NCBI RefSeq assembly: GCF_001907245.1
Contig: NZ_MQSU01000004.1
Coordinates: 62,001-126,000 of the forward strand
DNA from: Boudabousia liubingyangii
Lineage (GTDB): Bacteria; Actinomycetota; Actinomycetes; Actinomycetales; Actinomycetaceae
Direction: 5' to 3'
Length of the DNA stretch: 64,000 nucleotides
This document shows, in pieces, positions 9,169 to 18,529 of the stretch. Every line of letters begins with the position of its first letter. Position 1 is the first letter of the stretch. The position numbers and the translations under genes were made by a program. The notes under the pieces are model-generated. The model did not search any database. It worked only from the letters and a program-made list of their open reading frames with translations, and was not told the origin of the DNA.

Positions 9169-10995
9169 ATGCCCAATTTTCAGGTCGACCTTCAGGGAGT
9201 AGTCGAACTACTCTCCCATAACCTGTACTCAGGGCCCCGGGTCTTCATCCGCGAACTGATCCAAAACGCCCTCGACGCGATCACCGCCCGCCAAAACCTA
9301 GGGGAAGAAGCCCGCAGTGAGGCACCCGCCCCCGAAATCATCATCCAGGCTCGGGGAAACTCCCTGAGTATCAGCGATAACGGCATTGGCCTAACCGAAA
9401 CGGAAGCCCAGTCACTGCTGGCCACCATCGGGGCCTCCTCCAAACGTGACGAACTAGGGCTGGGGCGCTCCGACTTCCTAGGCCAGTTCGGAATCGGCCT
9501 ACTGGCCTGCTTCCTAGTCAGCGACCAAATCAAGGTCACTTCTCGTTCAGCCCGGGACCCACAAGCACAGACCATCCTCTGGCAAGGAAACGCCGACGGC
9601 ACCTTCCAGATCTCCACTGCGACGGAAGCTCGCGCAGAAGCCGGCACCACCGTGGAACTAGAATCTCGCCCCGGCGGACACTGGTTCGACTTTGCCCAGG
9701 TCATCCAACTGGTCAAACACTACGCGAAATATTTAGCCGTGCCAATCACCGTGGTGGGCCCAGAACACCAGGAAATGGTCAGTCAACAGCCCTTCCCCTG
9801 GCATGAGGGACAGGTCCGTCGGGAAAACTGGTGTCGAGAAAACTTTGGGTACTCCCCGCTGGATACCTTCGAAATTAGTGTCCCCGCCGCAGGACTAGAA
9901 GGACTAGCCTACGTACCGGAGAGTCGTGTCAGCCCCAACGCACAAGCGCACCAAATCTACCTGCGCGGCATGCTGGTAAACGAAGAACAACGCAACTTAC
10001 TGCCCACCTGGGCTCCTTTCGTCCGCGTGATTGCTGACGCCCAATACCTACGGCCCCTGGCCTCCCGGGAAGGCCTTTTTGAAGACGAACTACTAGAAAC
10101 CGTCCGCACCCAGATCGGTGAACAGGTACGTGACTGGCTTAAGAAACTGGGACAGTTCGCGCCCCAAAAGTTCGCGACCTTCCTTAAGGAGCACGCAATC
10201 GCCTTAAAAGCGGTGGCCGCCGAGGATGCGAGCATGCGTGAACTCGTAGTCAACAATCTGCCCCTCGAAACCTCTGAGGGCATGCTGACCCTGACTGAAG
10301 CGATGGCCACCCAAGAGACCGTCTGCTACACCCGCACCGTCGAAGAATACCGTTCCCTTAACGAGGTAGCCCGCGCCCAAAACATCTGCCTCATCAACGG
10401 GGGATACGCCTACGAGGAAGCGATCATCACCGCCTGGATTCAAGATACCGGCGCGGATCTGAGCCTACTGGACCCGGTCAAACTACTGGGCCGAATGGAG
10501 CCGGTCACCGCCAGTGAAGAAGCCCAAGCAACCGACCTTATCTTCCTAGCGCAAGAACTACTAAACGACCGCGAACTACAGGTCGTCATCCGCCGCTTTG
10601 AACCGGCCACCGTACCCTGCCTATTCCTACCCGATGCGAACTATGCCGCCCAGGTCGTAGACCGACGCGGACGCCAAGCCGCGCAGGGAGCCTGGGCGCA
10701 GGCCCTGGGGGCCTTAAACGCGCCCTCGGAAAACCACAATCAGCGGTTCGTGCTAAACCGAAACCACAGTATCGTGACGCGCCTGTGCGCCCTCGAAGAC
10801 CTAAACCGGGCCGAAATTCTGCTCAAAGCCCTCTGGGTACAGTGCCTGCTTTCTGGGCATCACCCTATGAATGCGCAAGACCGCACGTGGGCCTCAGAAA
10901 CCTACCGGCACCTACTGGCCATGACGCTACCTGAGGATGCTTCGGGGAGCGACTGGCCACCAAACGACACAGAAGGGGAAAATGATGCACTCTGA
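9169..10995 (+). CDS. Divergent Hsp90-family (HtpG-like) ATPase
   Basis: A 608-residue GHKL ATPase of the actinobacterial 'HSP90 family protein' group, distinct from classical HtpG. The ATP pocket is complete: E29, N33 and D36 in FIRELIQNALDA, D70-N-G-I-G74, and the lid motif GQFGIG at 105-110. A middle domain holds SREGLFED, like the SRE loop of Hsp90. The C-terminal third is less like Hsp90 and the protein ends in an acidic tail (TEGENDAL). It starts 11 nt after gene 2 and overlaps the TPR gene by 11 bp, so it should be made together with it. The client is unknown. Confidence 0.9.
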   Translation: MPNFQVDLQGVVELLSHNLYSGPRVFIRELIQNALDAITARQNLGEEARSEAPAPEIIIQARGNSLSISDNGIGLTETEAQSLLATIGASSKRDELGLGRSDFLGQFGIGLLACFLVSDQIKVTSRSARDPQAQTILWQGNADGTFQISTATEARAEAGTTVELESRPGGHWFDFAQVIQLVKHYAKYLAVPITVVGPEHQEMVSQQPFPWHEGQVRRENWCRENFGYSPLDTFEISVPAAGLEGLAYVPESRVSPNAQAHQIYLRGMLVNEEQRNLLPTWAPFVRVIADAQYLRPLASREGLFEDELLETVRTQIGEQVRDWLKKLGQFAPQKFATFLKEHAIALKAVAAEDASMRELVVNNLPLETSEGMLTLTEAMATQETVCYTRTVEEYRSLNEVARAQNICLINGGYAYEEAIITAWIQDTGADLSLLDPVKLLGRMEPVTASEEAQATDLIFLAQELLNDRELQVVIRRFEPATVPCLFLPDANYAAQVVDRRGRQAAQGAWAQALGALNAPSENHNQRFVLNRNHSIVTRLCALEDLNRAEILLKALWVQCLLSGHHPMNAQDRTWASETYRHLLAMTLPEDASGSDWPPNDTEGENDAL

Positions 10996-13987
10996 AGATG
11001 AGATCCTTGAACAGCTCTACCTGGCTCGCCATTACCCCTTCGGTGAAGCCCGCCTAGCTTTGGTCGCACAAGCAGTGAACTGGGCTGACGAAGCTGAAAT
11101 CGGCTCCCTGCAGGTTCGTGCCCGCATCGAACTGTGCCTGTGCTACGCCAACGAAGGCCACTCCATGAACTGCATCCCGCCCTTCGTCTGGCTGCTAGAA
11201 CACGAAAAAGCCCACCCGGAAGACTTCGATCACGAAACCATCGAAATGATGTGCTGGGCCTACAAGTTTGCCCTGGGGGAGCTACCCGCACACCCCGAGG
11301 TGGGCCGCGAACAGATTGAAGAAATCGCTCAAGAAATGCGCGACTACTACCTCAAAAATGGGGCCAGCCTGCAATCCTTCTACTCGGTCTACTACGATGT
11401 TTGCCGCTTCTTAGGTGATAACGAGGGAGCTGAACGTGCCTACCAGGGCTGGAAAACCGAGCCTGTGGACGCCAACTCGAACTGCCCCGGCTGCGACCCC
11501 ATGCTGGAAGTTTCGCACCTGGTCCGCGAAGAACAATACGATGCCGCGCTCAAGCTGGGCTTTAAAACCATGGGCTCGCCCGAAGCCTGCGCCGAACAGC
11601 CCGCCGCTACCCAGGCGATCATCCTTGATGCCCTAGGGCGAACGCAACGCTTCGCGACCGCTTGGGAATGCCATCTTTCCGCTTGGCGTCAGCAACGAAA
11701 CCGCCTAGAAAACCTGGGGGAGGGGTCCTACCACCTGATCTACTTGGCGCGCCTAGGGGCCGTTGAACGGGGCCTGAAATGCTTCCTTGAGCAAGCGCCA
11801 CTCCTAGCCCGCTCCACCAACCCCTGGGGTGCCATGAACTGGGCTGCTGCCGCGCACCTAGTGCTCAGCAAACTCCCCGAAGAACAGGCCGAAAATGAGC
11901 TCCTAGGGATTCGCATTGCCGAACAGGAAACCGTTAGCTGGCCGGGTTTAGAGCCCGATCAGACCCTAGGCGAAGCACGCGACCTGCTAGGTGATTATGC
12001 GATTCATATGGCTATGAAGTTCGACCGGCGAAACGGTAACCAGGCGATCAGCCAGCAGGTGCAGCGAGTCATCGAAGCGGCCTCGTACCCCAATGCGCCC
12101 CAGGTAGAGGGCGCCACCGCGCTCCTGGAACCCGAAACCCAGGCGCGACTAAGCCCGGAAGAACTGGAACTGCTAAAAACCGCGAAGCTACCACTACCGC
12201 AGCCGGAAGAAACCCAACCGGACTTCCCGCCCGCCCAAATGGAACTACAGGAGCCGCCGGTTCTGCCCCAGCAACTCTCATTGGACGACCTCGAGGACGC
12301 GCCCACCGTCGTCAGCTACGATCGCGAATGCCTGACCTGGCTGGAAATGCGCCGCCAACCCGACATGGAAAGCACCCGCAGTCGCTACCAAAACCAATTC
12401 CGTCGGGAACTGTTAAACAAGGCCCGAAACGGGGAAGACGACTTCGATGAGGCAAAACTAGCCGCCATGACCAATGCGGAACTGATGGTCGTGGAAAAGC
12501 TAGGCCAACCCAGTCTGCTGCCTGGACTTTCAGAGATGGCCCTGTGGACCCTGCGGCAGCGCCTACCCGAACCAGAGGAAGTCACCGACCTGACCGACTT
12601 GGAATATCTAGCTACTCACCTGGAAGTCCTCCAGGATGAAGACCGACCCTTCGTACTTCCGGAAAACCCGTACAAGAAACAGTTCGCCTTCGAAATGCTG
12701 GGCGCAATGGTGGGCGCCTACGAGCAGTTGCGCGACCAAGACCAAAGCGGGCAACGATTCTTGACCGCCCTAGCGATCTACCAGGCCGCCTGGCGCCTAG
12801 AACACGATCCGATCCTAGGGGAGATGCGCGCGGAGATCGAAGAATTGGTCAAGGAGCATGTTGATTGGCAGCAGCGTTGGGATATCCGCCAAGCCTACCT
12901 GCTGGTAGAACAGGACCCGAAGGCCGCCCTGGAGATCCTTACGCAAGCGCGCGGGCGAACCACCAAGGATTCCCTGGTGGCTTACACCTGGATTCACTAC
13001 TTCATGGGCTACGCCTATATCCAACTGGGTGAATACCGGCCGGCCATCAAGAACTTCCGGGAAGCCTATCAGCTGGCCCTTAAGCTCAATGAGCCCTTGA
13101 TGATTGTCTCAAAGAACAATGGCCTGCTAAGCGCCCTGGTGGACCAGAGTCGCTATCTAGAAGCCGCCGAAATCCTAGAAGAATCTCTTGGGTATCTGAC
13201 TGAGGACAAGCACACGCGACTTTACGCGGTACTGATCAAACGCTACCAAGAGATCCTCGCTGACCTCGATGAGTCCAAACTGGCCGCGAAAGTGGGGCAG
13301 GAAGCGGCGACACTGATTTGGGAACTGGGTGATCACGAGGTCGCGCAAGATACCCTAGCTAGTGCCGCAGAGCAGTTCCAACTGGCAGAAGAACCTCTAA
13401 ACGCTATTGCCGCCTATGAGCTTTACCTAGAGCGGGCGGCAGGGATGCCTGCCCCGACCTCGGCGGCTGAACTGCTGGAAATCTCCAACGCGCGCCGACA
13501 TCTAGCAATGGTTTTGGCCCATATCGCCACCCCCGGGCAGGCCGAGGAACACCGTAGTCGCGCGCTGACCCTGCTCACAGAAGCCCGCGAGGAACTCCTC
13601 GATTGGCTACCTAAGTGCGACCCGCACGAAGCCCAAATCTTCCGCTTCCACTTGGCAGACATTACGGACGATGCGGCCTTCGTGAACCTCTTTACCCGCA
13701 ATCCGGACGAGGCCGCCCCCGGCTTTGTCGCGGCCGGAAAAGTTTTCGGGGAACTGGGAATGCCGGTAGTTTCAGCGGAGGCCTATTTACGGGCCGGGAA
13801 GGTCTTCCTGGAGGACCTCTTTAACGTCGAGGCCGCCGCGCAGGCACTAGCATCCGGCCAAGAACAGTTGGGCAACTACAGCAACCTGATTGACCCCCGC
13901 TGGGAGGGACGCTTCCAGCGAGCCAAGCAGCAGGCGGAAACCCTAGCGCAACTCTTGGAAGATTTTGGTTCAAGTCAGAGCTGGTAG
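10985..13987 (+). CDS. Large TPR-repeat protein, partner gene of the Hsp90-like ATPase
   Basis: A 1000-residue soluble alpha-helical protein. Clear TPR units occur in the C-terminal half, e.g. HYFMGYAYIQLGEYRPAIKN followed by NNGLLSALVDQSRYLEAAEI. A CPGC pair lies near residue 170. A Pro/Gln/Glu-rich linker at about 400-430 splits it into two helical halves. The frame is open to 10937, but AAGGGGA (10973-10979) fits ATG 10985, within the end of the Hsp90 gene. TPR proteins dock Hsp90 tails in eukaryotes; here a similar partnership is inferred from the operon. No catalytic domain was recognised. Confidence 0.88.
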   Translation: MHSEDEILEQLYLARHYPFGEARLALVAQAVNWADEAEIGSLQVRARIELCLCYANEGHSMNCIPPFVWLLEHEKAHPEDFDHETIEMMCWAYKFALGELPAHPEVGREQIEEIAQEMRDYYLKNGASLQSFYSVYYDVCRFLGDNEGAERAYQGWKTEPVDANSNCPGCDPMLEVSHLVREEQYDAALKLGFKTMGSPEACAEQPAATQAIILDALGRTQRFATAWECHLSAWRQQRNRLENLGEGSYHLIYLARLGAVERGLKCFLEQAPLLARSTNPWGAMNWAAAAHLVLSKLPEEQAENELLGIRIAEQETVSWPGLEPDQTLGEARDLLGDYAIHMAMKFDRRNGNQAISQQVQRVIEAASYPNAPQVEGATALLEPETQARLSPEELELLKTAKLPLPQPEETQPDFPPAQMELQEPPVLPQQLSLDDLEDAPTVVSYDRECLTWLEMRRQPDMESTRSRYQNQFRRELLNKARNGEDDFDEAKLAAMTNAELMVVEKLGQPSLLPGLSEMALWTLRQRLPEPEEVTDLTDLEYLATHLEVLQDEDRPFVLPENPYKKQFAFEMLGAMVGAYEQLRDQDQSGQRFLTALAIYQAAWRLEHDPILGEMRAEIEELVKEHVDWQQRWDIRQAYLLVEQDPKAALEILTQARGRTTKDSLVAYTWIHYFMGYAYIQLGEYRPAIKNFREAYQLALKLNEPLMIVSKNNGLLSALVDQSRYLEAAEILEESLGYLTEDKHTRLYAVLIKRYQEILADLDESKLAAKVGQEAATLIWELGDHEVAQDTLASAAEQFQLAEEPLNAIAAYELYLERAAGMPAPTSAAELLEISNARRHLAMVLAHIATPGQAEEHRSRALTLLTEAREELLDWLPKCDPHEAQIFRFHLADITDDAAFVNLFTRNPDEAAPGFVAAGKVFGELGMPVVSAEAYLRAGKVFLEDLFNVEAAAQALASGQEQLGNYSNLIDPRWEGRFQRAKQQAETLAQLLEDFGSSQSW

Positions 13988-13997
13988 TTCAATCCGT

Positions 13998-14003
13998 TAG
14001 ACT
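13998..14003 (+). promoter_or_regulatory. -10 box of a leaderless xth transcript
   Basis: TAGACT ends 7 nt before ATG 14011; no ribosome site is present. Confidence 0.55.
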
Positions 14004-14010
14004 AACAGGT

Positions 14011-14811
14011 ATGAGCACACGAATTATTACCTGTAACGTCAATGGGATTCGCGCTGCCTTCCGTAAGGGCATGGGGGAGTGGCTGGAGCAGTCCGGCGCC
14101 GACTTCGTCCTGCTACAAGAAGTGCGCGCGAATGACCAGATCCTTAACGACCTGATCCCCGAAGGGTGGCATGTTTATGCCGCCGAAAGCGAGCTAAAAG
14201 GCCGTGCAGGCGTCGCGATCCTAGCGCGCACCCAGGCCCTAGAAGTCCGCAACGGAATGGGACACGAAGAGGAAACTGGCTCCCACACGGGACGCTGGCT
14301 CGAGGCGGATTTTGAGGTCGCCGGCCAGACCCTCACCTTGGTCAGTGCTTACCTGCACTCCGGCCAGGTAGACACCCCAAAGATGGATGCCAAGTACCAG
14401 CACCTAGACTGGGTTGATGCCCGCCTTGCCCAGCTACGTAAACAACCCTGGGCGCTAGTTTGCGGTGACTTCAACATTGTTCACACCGAACTGGATATTA
14501 AGAACTGGAAGGGTAACCACAATAAGACCGCGGGCGTACTAGATGAAGAGATCGCGCACGTGGACGCGTGGCTGGAGGCTGGCTGGGTTGATGTCCAGCG
14601 TCAGCTAGTCGGCCCCGAAACCCAGGGACCCTACACTTGGTGGTCCCAGCGGGGTAAGGCTTTCGATAATGACGCGGGCTGGCGGATTGACTACCAGTTG
14701 GCCACTCCCGAACTGGCCGAGCTGGCGCAGGAGTTCATGGTTGACCGCGCTGAATCTTATGATGCTCGCTGGTCAGATCATGCTCCGGTATTCGTTGATT
14801 ACGAACTCTGA
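14011..14811 (+). CDS. xth: Exodeoxyribonuclease III (AP endonuclease)
   Basis: A 266-residue DNase I-fold repair enzyme that cuts at abasic sites and trims 3' ends. Metal and catalytic motifs are all present: NVNGIRAAFRKG (Asn), LLQEVRA (Glu), GDFNIVHTELDIKN (Asp/Asn), WRIDYQLA and SDHAPV (Asp-His). It starts 23 nt after the TPR gene but has its own TAGACT box 7 nt before the ATG, so it is probably a separate leaderless unit. Confidence 0.95.
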   Translation: MSTRIITCNVNGIRAAFRKGMGEWLEQSGADFVLLQEVRANDQILNDLIPEGWHVYAAESELKGRAGVAILARTQALEVRNGMGHEEETGSHTGRWLEADFEVAGQTLTLVSAYLHSGQVDTPKMDAKYQHLDWVDARLAQLRKQPWALVCGDFNIVHTELDIKNWKGNHNKTAGVLDEEIAHVDAWLEAGWVDVQRQLVGPETQGPYTWWSQRGKAFDNDAGWRIDYQLATPELAELAQEFMVDRAESYDARWSDHAPVFVDYEL

Positions 14812-14873
14812 GGCGGACGCTACCTAAGCAAAGGGCCAGCGTTAAACGCTAAACGCTAAGCAAATAAACTTGG

Positions 14874-14904
14874 GGGGCCGGGAACTGTACAAGTTCCCGG
14901 CCCC
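14874..14904. terminator. Bidirectional terminator between xth and the PTS gene
   Basis: Perfect 13-bp stem GGGGCCGGGAACT (14874-14886) with its complement at 14892-14904. AT-rich flanks sit on both sides of two convergent genes. Confidence 0.8.
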
Positions 14905-14955
14905 TTAAGTCTGCCTGCTAGGTGGATTAACCTGCCTAGTGGCTAGTTTTGGGCT

Positions 14956-17049
14956 TTAGCCTTCCGTCTTTGCAGGCTTGGCAGTTACGCGGATTAGCGG
15001 GGCGCCAAGCGCGGCGGCATCAGCCATCGGGCCATCAACCTCGGCGAACTTCTTCGAGTTCGTGATTAGGACGGCGGTGATGGGGGAGTAGCCGGCAGCT
15101 TCAATCTTGGAACGATCGAAACGAATCAGCGGCTGGCCCGCAAACACCTGGTCGCCCTTAGCTGCTAGGACCTCAAAACCGTCACCATTCATGGCAACCG
15201 TATCAATACCCACGTGGACTAGGATTTCTAGGCCGTTATCGCAGCGCATGCCCACGGCGTGACCGGAATCGGGGATGATCAGGATCTTACCGTCGGCGGG
15301 GGCTACGACCTCGTTACCGGTCGGATCTACCCCGACGCCCTTACCCATCTTGCCGCCGGCGAATACCGGGTCGGGGATTTCGCTCAGTTCTAGCGCGCGA
15401 CCCTGAAGAGGAGCGTCTAGGAAGGTCACTGCATCAGGTAGCAGCGCGGTCTTTACCGGAGCGGTCTTAGTGGCGGTGGCGGTGGCAGACGAGGTAGCAG
15501 CGCCGGTAACCGGGGCAGCTACAGCCTGACCGTGCTTGGCAGCCTGCTTAGCTTCTGCCTTGGCGCGCTTAGCGGCGGCTTCCTCACGCTGTTCCGGGGT
15601 CCGGTAATCAGAGATGATTACTAGGAACATGGAGGTGAAGAAGGCTACCGCAATGGCAATCAAGTACAGGTAGGTGGGGCTGAAGACCGGGAAGGTGAAG
15701 ATGGAGGTGAAGACGAAGGCGCTGGCCTTGATGCCGCCGCCTAGGCCTACGATCAAACCGCCGGCGAAGCAGCCGACCAGCATCCTCGGGTAGATCCGCT
15801 TGTAACGCAGGTGGATACCGTAGAGGGAAGGCTCCGAAATACCACCTAGGAGGCCCGCGGCCAACGCACCGAAGGAAACCTGACGCATGGCGGTGTCCTT
15901 CTCACGCATAGAGATGTAAAGGACACCCGCGGTGGCGCCGAAGCAAGCGAAGTTCCAAGCACCCATGGGGCCCTGAATGAAGTCGTATCCAAGGGTCTGG
16001 ATATTTAGCAGCATTAGCGCGTTCAGCGGCCAGTGTAGACCTAGCGGCACTAGGAAGGGGTAGAGCAAGGGGATGATGATCGCGAACACGATGGGGGCAT
16101 TGGAGTTCAACCAAGCCAGACCCAAACCGATGCCGTTACCCAACCAGATACCCATGGGGCCAATCAGGTATGCAGTCATGGGGATCATGACCAGCATTGA
16201 CAAGAAGGGGACGAAGACCATGTGTACCGAAGAGGGAATCAGCTTCTGGAACAGGCGGTAGAAGATCGCTAGGATCGCCACCATAATCAACGGGACGAAG
16301 ACCTGGCCGCCGTAATCATTTAGCTGCATGGGCAGCTGGAAGATGTGTGCGGTGCACTGCTTCTGCTGAAGGGCTTCATTCATGACACAGGTGGTCGTTG
16401 CGCGTGAGCCCAAGGCGATGAAGTCCGGGGTCATTACTGCGGCCATGACTGCCGCTCCCACCCAGGGGTCGAGGCGGAGTTTCTTAGCGGCATTGTAAGC
16501 CACCATGATGGGCAGGAAGTAGAAGACCGAACGCCACATGGCATCTAGGAACACCCAGGAGGCACCCTTATTGGGATCGCGGAAGTTGTAGACCCCAAAG
16601 GCGTCTAGGACCGCTGCGATAGTAATAAACATGGAAGCGCCCAAGAGGACACCTAGCAGCGGGCGGAAGGAATCGGAAAGGTATTCGAAAAACGCATCCA
16701 CCCAAGCGTTTTTACCTTTGGCTTTGGCGCGGATGGCGGCTTTGACGTCTGCATCTGAGGTGCCGTCCGAATCATCATCGTCGCCGTCAGCGTCACCGCG
16801 TCCGGCCATGCCCGGTTCGTGCATGATGTCATCGTAGACGGCCGCTACGCCGCCACCGATAACTACCTGAACGCCGGTGTTTCCTTGGGGAACAACACCT
16901 AGAACGCCGTCTAGGGCGTCTAGAGCATCAACATCGGCTTTAGAAGTGTCATTTAGAGTAAAACGGAGTCGAGTCGCGCAGTGTGTCAGGAACTTGACAT
17001 TTTCTACGCCACCGACCAGGCGTAGAATTTCCGACTGAAGCGTGGTCAT
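14956..17049 (-). CDS. PTS sugar permease EIIBCA (beta-glucoside/sucrose/trehalose type)
   Basis: A 697-residue three-domain PTS protein that imports and phosphorylates a sugar. EIIB is N-terminal with phospho-Cys24 in FLTHCATRLRF. Residues 55-75 (LGVVPQGNTGVQVVIGGG) complete the domain. EIIC spans about 115-490 with about ten helices. A Lys/Ala/Thr-rich linker (about 495-540) leads to a glucose-type EIIA with His597 (GHAVG) and phospho-His612 (VHVGID), exactly 15 apart as in EIIA-Glc. The ribosome site AAAGGAGGG lies at 17056-17064. The sugar is not identifiable, and no BglG-type antiterminator or hydrolase gene is adjacent. Confidence 0.93.
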   Translation of the reverse strand: MTTLQSEILRLVGGVENVKFLTHCATRLRFTLNDTSKADVDALDALDGVLGVVPQGNTGVQVVIGGGVAAVYDDIMHEPGMAGRGDADGDDDDSDGTSDADVKAAIRAKAKGKNAWVDAFFEYLSDSFRPLLGVLLGASMFITIAAVLDAFGVYNFRDPNKGASWVFLDAMWRSVFYFLPIMVAYNAAKKLRLDPWVGAAVMAAVMTPDFIALGSRATTTCVMNEALQQKQCTAHIFQLPMQLNDYGGQVFVPLIMVAILAIFYRLFQKLIPSSVHMVFVPFLSMLVMIPMTAYLIGPMGIWLGNGIGLGLAWLNSNAPIVFAIIIPLLYPFLVPLGLHWPLNALMLLNIQTLGYDFIQGPMGAWNFACFGATAGVLYISMREKDTAMRQVSFGALAAGLLGGISEPSLYGIHLRYKRIYPRMLVGCFAGGLIVGLGGGIKASAFVFTSIFTFPVFSPTYLYLIAIAVAFFTSMFLVIISDYRTPEQREEAAAKRAKAEAKQAAKHGQAVAAPVTGAATSSATATATKTAPVKTALLPDAVTFLDAPLQGRALELSEIPDPVFAGGKMGKGVGVDPTGNEVVAPADGKILIIPDSGHAVGMRCDNGLEILVHVGIDTVAMNGDGFEVLAAKGDQVFAGQPLIRFDRSKIEAAGYSPITAVLITNSKKFAEVDGPMADAAALGAPLIRVTAKPAKTEG

Positions 17050-17230
17050 GCTAAGCCCTCCTTTGGTGAATAGCAGGCCAAAAGCCTTTAATTAACATTT
17101 ATTACCCTCCACATTAAGTGCAAACGAGTAGCTATGACTAGCCCAAATAGGCTGATAAAGGCCGGAATAGAGATAGGTAACAGTTTCGCTGGAGAAAATG
17201 GAGGAAGGTGACGGTTATAGGTCCCAGATT
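17050..17230. other. Intergenic region between the PTS gene and tRNA-Gln
   Basis: Apart from the PTS ribosome site at 17056-17064, I see only short AT-rich stretches (TTTAATTAAC, AACATTTATTACC) and no clear -35/-10 pair or operator for the PTS gene. The PTS promoter must lie here on the minus strand. Confidence 0.3.
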
Positions 17231-17260
17231 TTGCGTCCTCGTCCCTGAGATGGCAAAATA
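17231..17260 (+). promoter_or_regulatory. Candidate promoter of tRNA-Gln
   Basis: TTGCGT (17231-17236), 18-nt spacer, AAAATA (17255-17260), placing the start a few bases before the tRNA. Confidence 0.4.
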
Positions 17261-17272
17261 TCCAACGGACTT

Positions 17273-17344
17273 TCCGCCCTTGTGTAATGGTAGCACGCAG
17301 GCCTTTGGTGCCTTGTAGTCCGGGTTCGAATCCTGGGGGCGGAG
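17273..17344 (+). tRNA. tRNA-Gln (anticodon UUG)
   Basis: The sequence folds as a cloverleaf of 72 nt. Acceptor TCCGCCC pairs with GGGCGGA; the D-arm is GTGT-AATGGTA-GCAC; the anticodon arm CAGGC-CTTTGGT-GCCTT places TTG at 34-36. The T-arm is CCGGG-TTCGAAT-CCTGG and the discriminator is G. The outermost anticodon-stem pair is a C/T mismatch. CCA is not encoded. Confidence 0.93.
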
Positions 17345-17419
17345 CTAGCGTGGGATTTGTTCCACGCTTGGGACTAAACTCTAAACTATCCGTCCGCCTC
17401 GCTAAGGAGTCCCGATCGC

Positions 17420-18400
17420 ATGACCGGCATTTTTACCACCGGAGAAAAACACCTGGTTCTAGTTTCGGGGCGTGCGCACCCCAAGTTAGCCGAGGATGTA
17501 GCCCGTAACCTGGGCATCGAACTACTTCCCACCACCGCCTACAACTTCGCGAACGGTGAGATCTATGTTCGCTTCAATGAATCCGTCCGTGGGTGTGACG
17601 TCTTCGTCTTGCAGTCCCATACCAGCCCCATCAATGAATGGCTGATGGAACAACTAATCATGGTCGATGCCCTTAAGCGCGCATCCGCAAAGCGCATCAC
17701 CGTAGTTTCACCCTTCTACCCCTACTCGCGCCAGGATAAGAAGCACCTAGGTCGTGAACCTATCTCGGCCCGCCTAGTAGCTGACCTATACAAGACCGCG
17801 GGTGCCGACCGCCTAATGAGCGTGGATCTACACGCCGCTCAGGAACAGGGCTACTTCGATGGTCCCGTTGACCACCTCTGGGCCATGGATGTCCTAGTTG
17901 ACTACGTTAAGACTCGCGTTGACCTGAACGAAGTTTGCGTGGTCTCACCTGACGCCGGCCGTATTCGCGTGGCCGAAAAGTGGGCCGCGAAGCTGGGCGG
18001 TTGCCCCCTAGCTTTCGTTCACAAGACTCGCGACACCACGCGCCCGAACGTAGCTGTTGCTAACCGCGTGGTCGGTGACGTCGAAGGCCGTACCTGCGTC
18101 ATTACCGATGACCTAATCGATACCGGCGGCACCATTGCCGAGGCCGTCAAGGTACTACTGGCTTCAGGCGCCAAAGACGTCCTCGTGGCCGCTACTCATG
18201 GCGTCCTTTCCGGCCCCGCTAAGGAACGACTTTCCACTTGCGGTGCCCGTGAGGTCATCATTACTGATACCCTGCCTTTAACAGAGGATAAGAAGTTCGA
18301 CAAACTGACCGTCCTCTCCATCGCCCCACTGTTGGCAAAGGCGATTCGTGAAGTCTTCGATGACGGATCGGTCACTTCTTTGTTTGACGGTGTCGCATAA
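17420..18400 (+). CDS. prs: Ribose-phosphate pyrophosphokinase
   Basis: A 326-residue PRPP synthetase (ribose 5-phosphate + ATP to PRPP + AMP), feeding purine, pyrimidine, NAD, His and Trp synthesis. Signatures are SPFYPYSRQDKKHLGREPIS (catalytic flexible region), DLHAAQEQGYFDGPVDHLW and the PRPP loop VITDDLIDTGGTI. AAGGAG at about 17404-17409 precedes the ATG. It follows tRNA-Gln and precedes rplY, a common actinobacterial neighbour. Confidence 0.97.
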   Translation: MTGIFTTGEKHLVLVSGRAHPKLAEDVARNLGIELLPTTAYNFANGEIYVRFNESVRGCDVFVLQSHTSPINEWLMEQLIMVDALKRASAKRITVVSPFYPYSRQDKKHLGREPISARLVADLYKTAGADRLMSVDLHAAQEQGYFDGPVDHLWAMDVLVDYVKTRVDLNEVCVVSPDAGRIRVAEKWAAKLGGCPLAFVHKTRDTTRPNVAVANRVVGDVEGRTCVITDDLIDTGGTIAEAVKVLLASGAKDVLVAATHGVLSGPAKERLSTCGAREVIITDTLPLTEDKKFDKLTVLSIAPLLAKAIREVFDDGSVTSLFDGVA

Positions 18401-18413
18401 ACGCGTTTTCTGC

Positions 18414-18419
18414 TAGTAT
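18414..18419 (+). promoter_or_regulatory. Candidate extended -10 box for rplY
   Basis: TGC-TAGTAT is an extended -10-like element; a TTGACG lies 24 nt upstream, too far to be a normal -35. It would give an rplY leader of about 115 nt. Confidence 0.3.
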
Positions 18420-18496
18420 TTAGCAGTTGCCTCGGCGAGGGAGATCCCCAATGGGATACTCCGTTATCGACTGGGCCGTGTCCTTTGTTGTGACGT

Positions 18497-18529
18497 CCGG
18501 GGCTACTTGATATGAAAAGTACCCGGAGG
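18497..18529 (+). promoter_or_regulatory. Leader hairpin overlapping the rplY ribosome site
   Basis: CCGGG-(GC)-TACTT (18497-18508) pairs with AAGTA-CCCGG (18517-18526); the 3' arm covers the first bases of the ribosome site GGAGG (18525-18529). Folding would hide the site, a layout typical of autoregulated ribosomal protein leaders. The regulation itself is inferred. Confidence 0.45.

Noticed and set aside
12004-12306. Minus-strand frames inside the TPR gene
   Set aside because: Ser/Gly-rich shadow translations opposite the Pro/Gln/Glu-rich linker, no ribosome site.
17056-17110. BglG-type antiterminator (RAT) site before the PTS gene
   Set aside because: Only a 4-bp AGGC/GCCT hairpin is present; no terminator overlaps it and no BglG-type gene is nearby.
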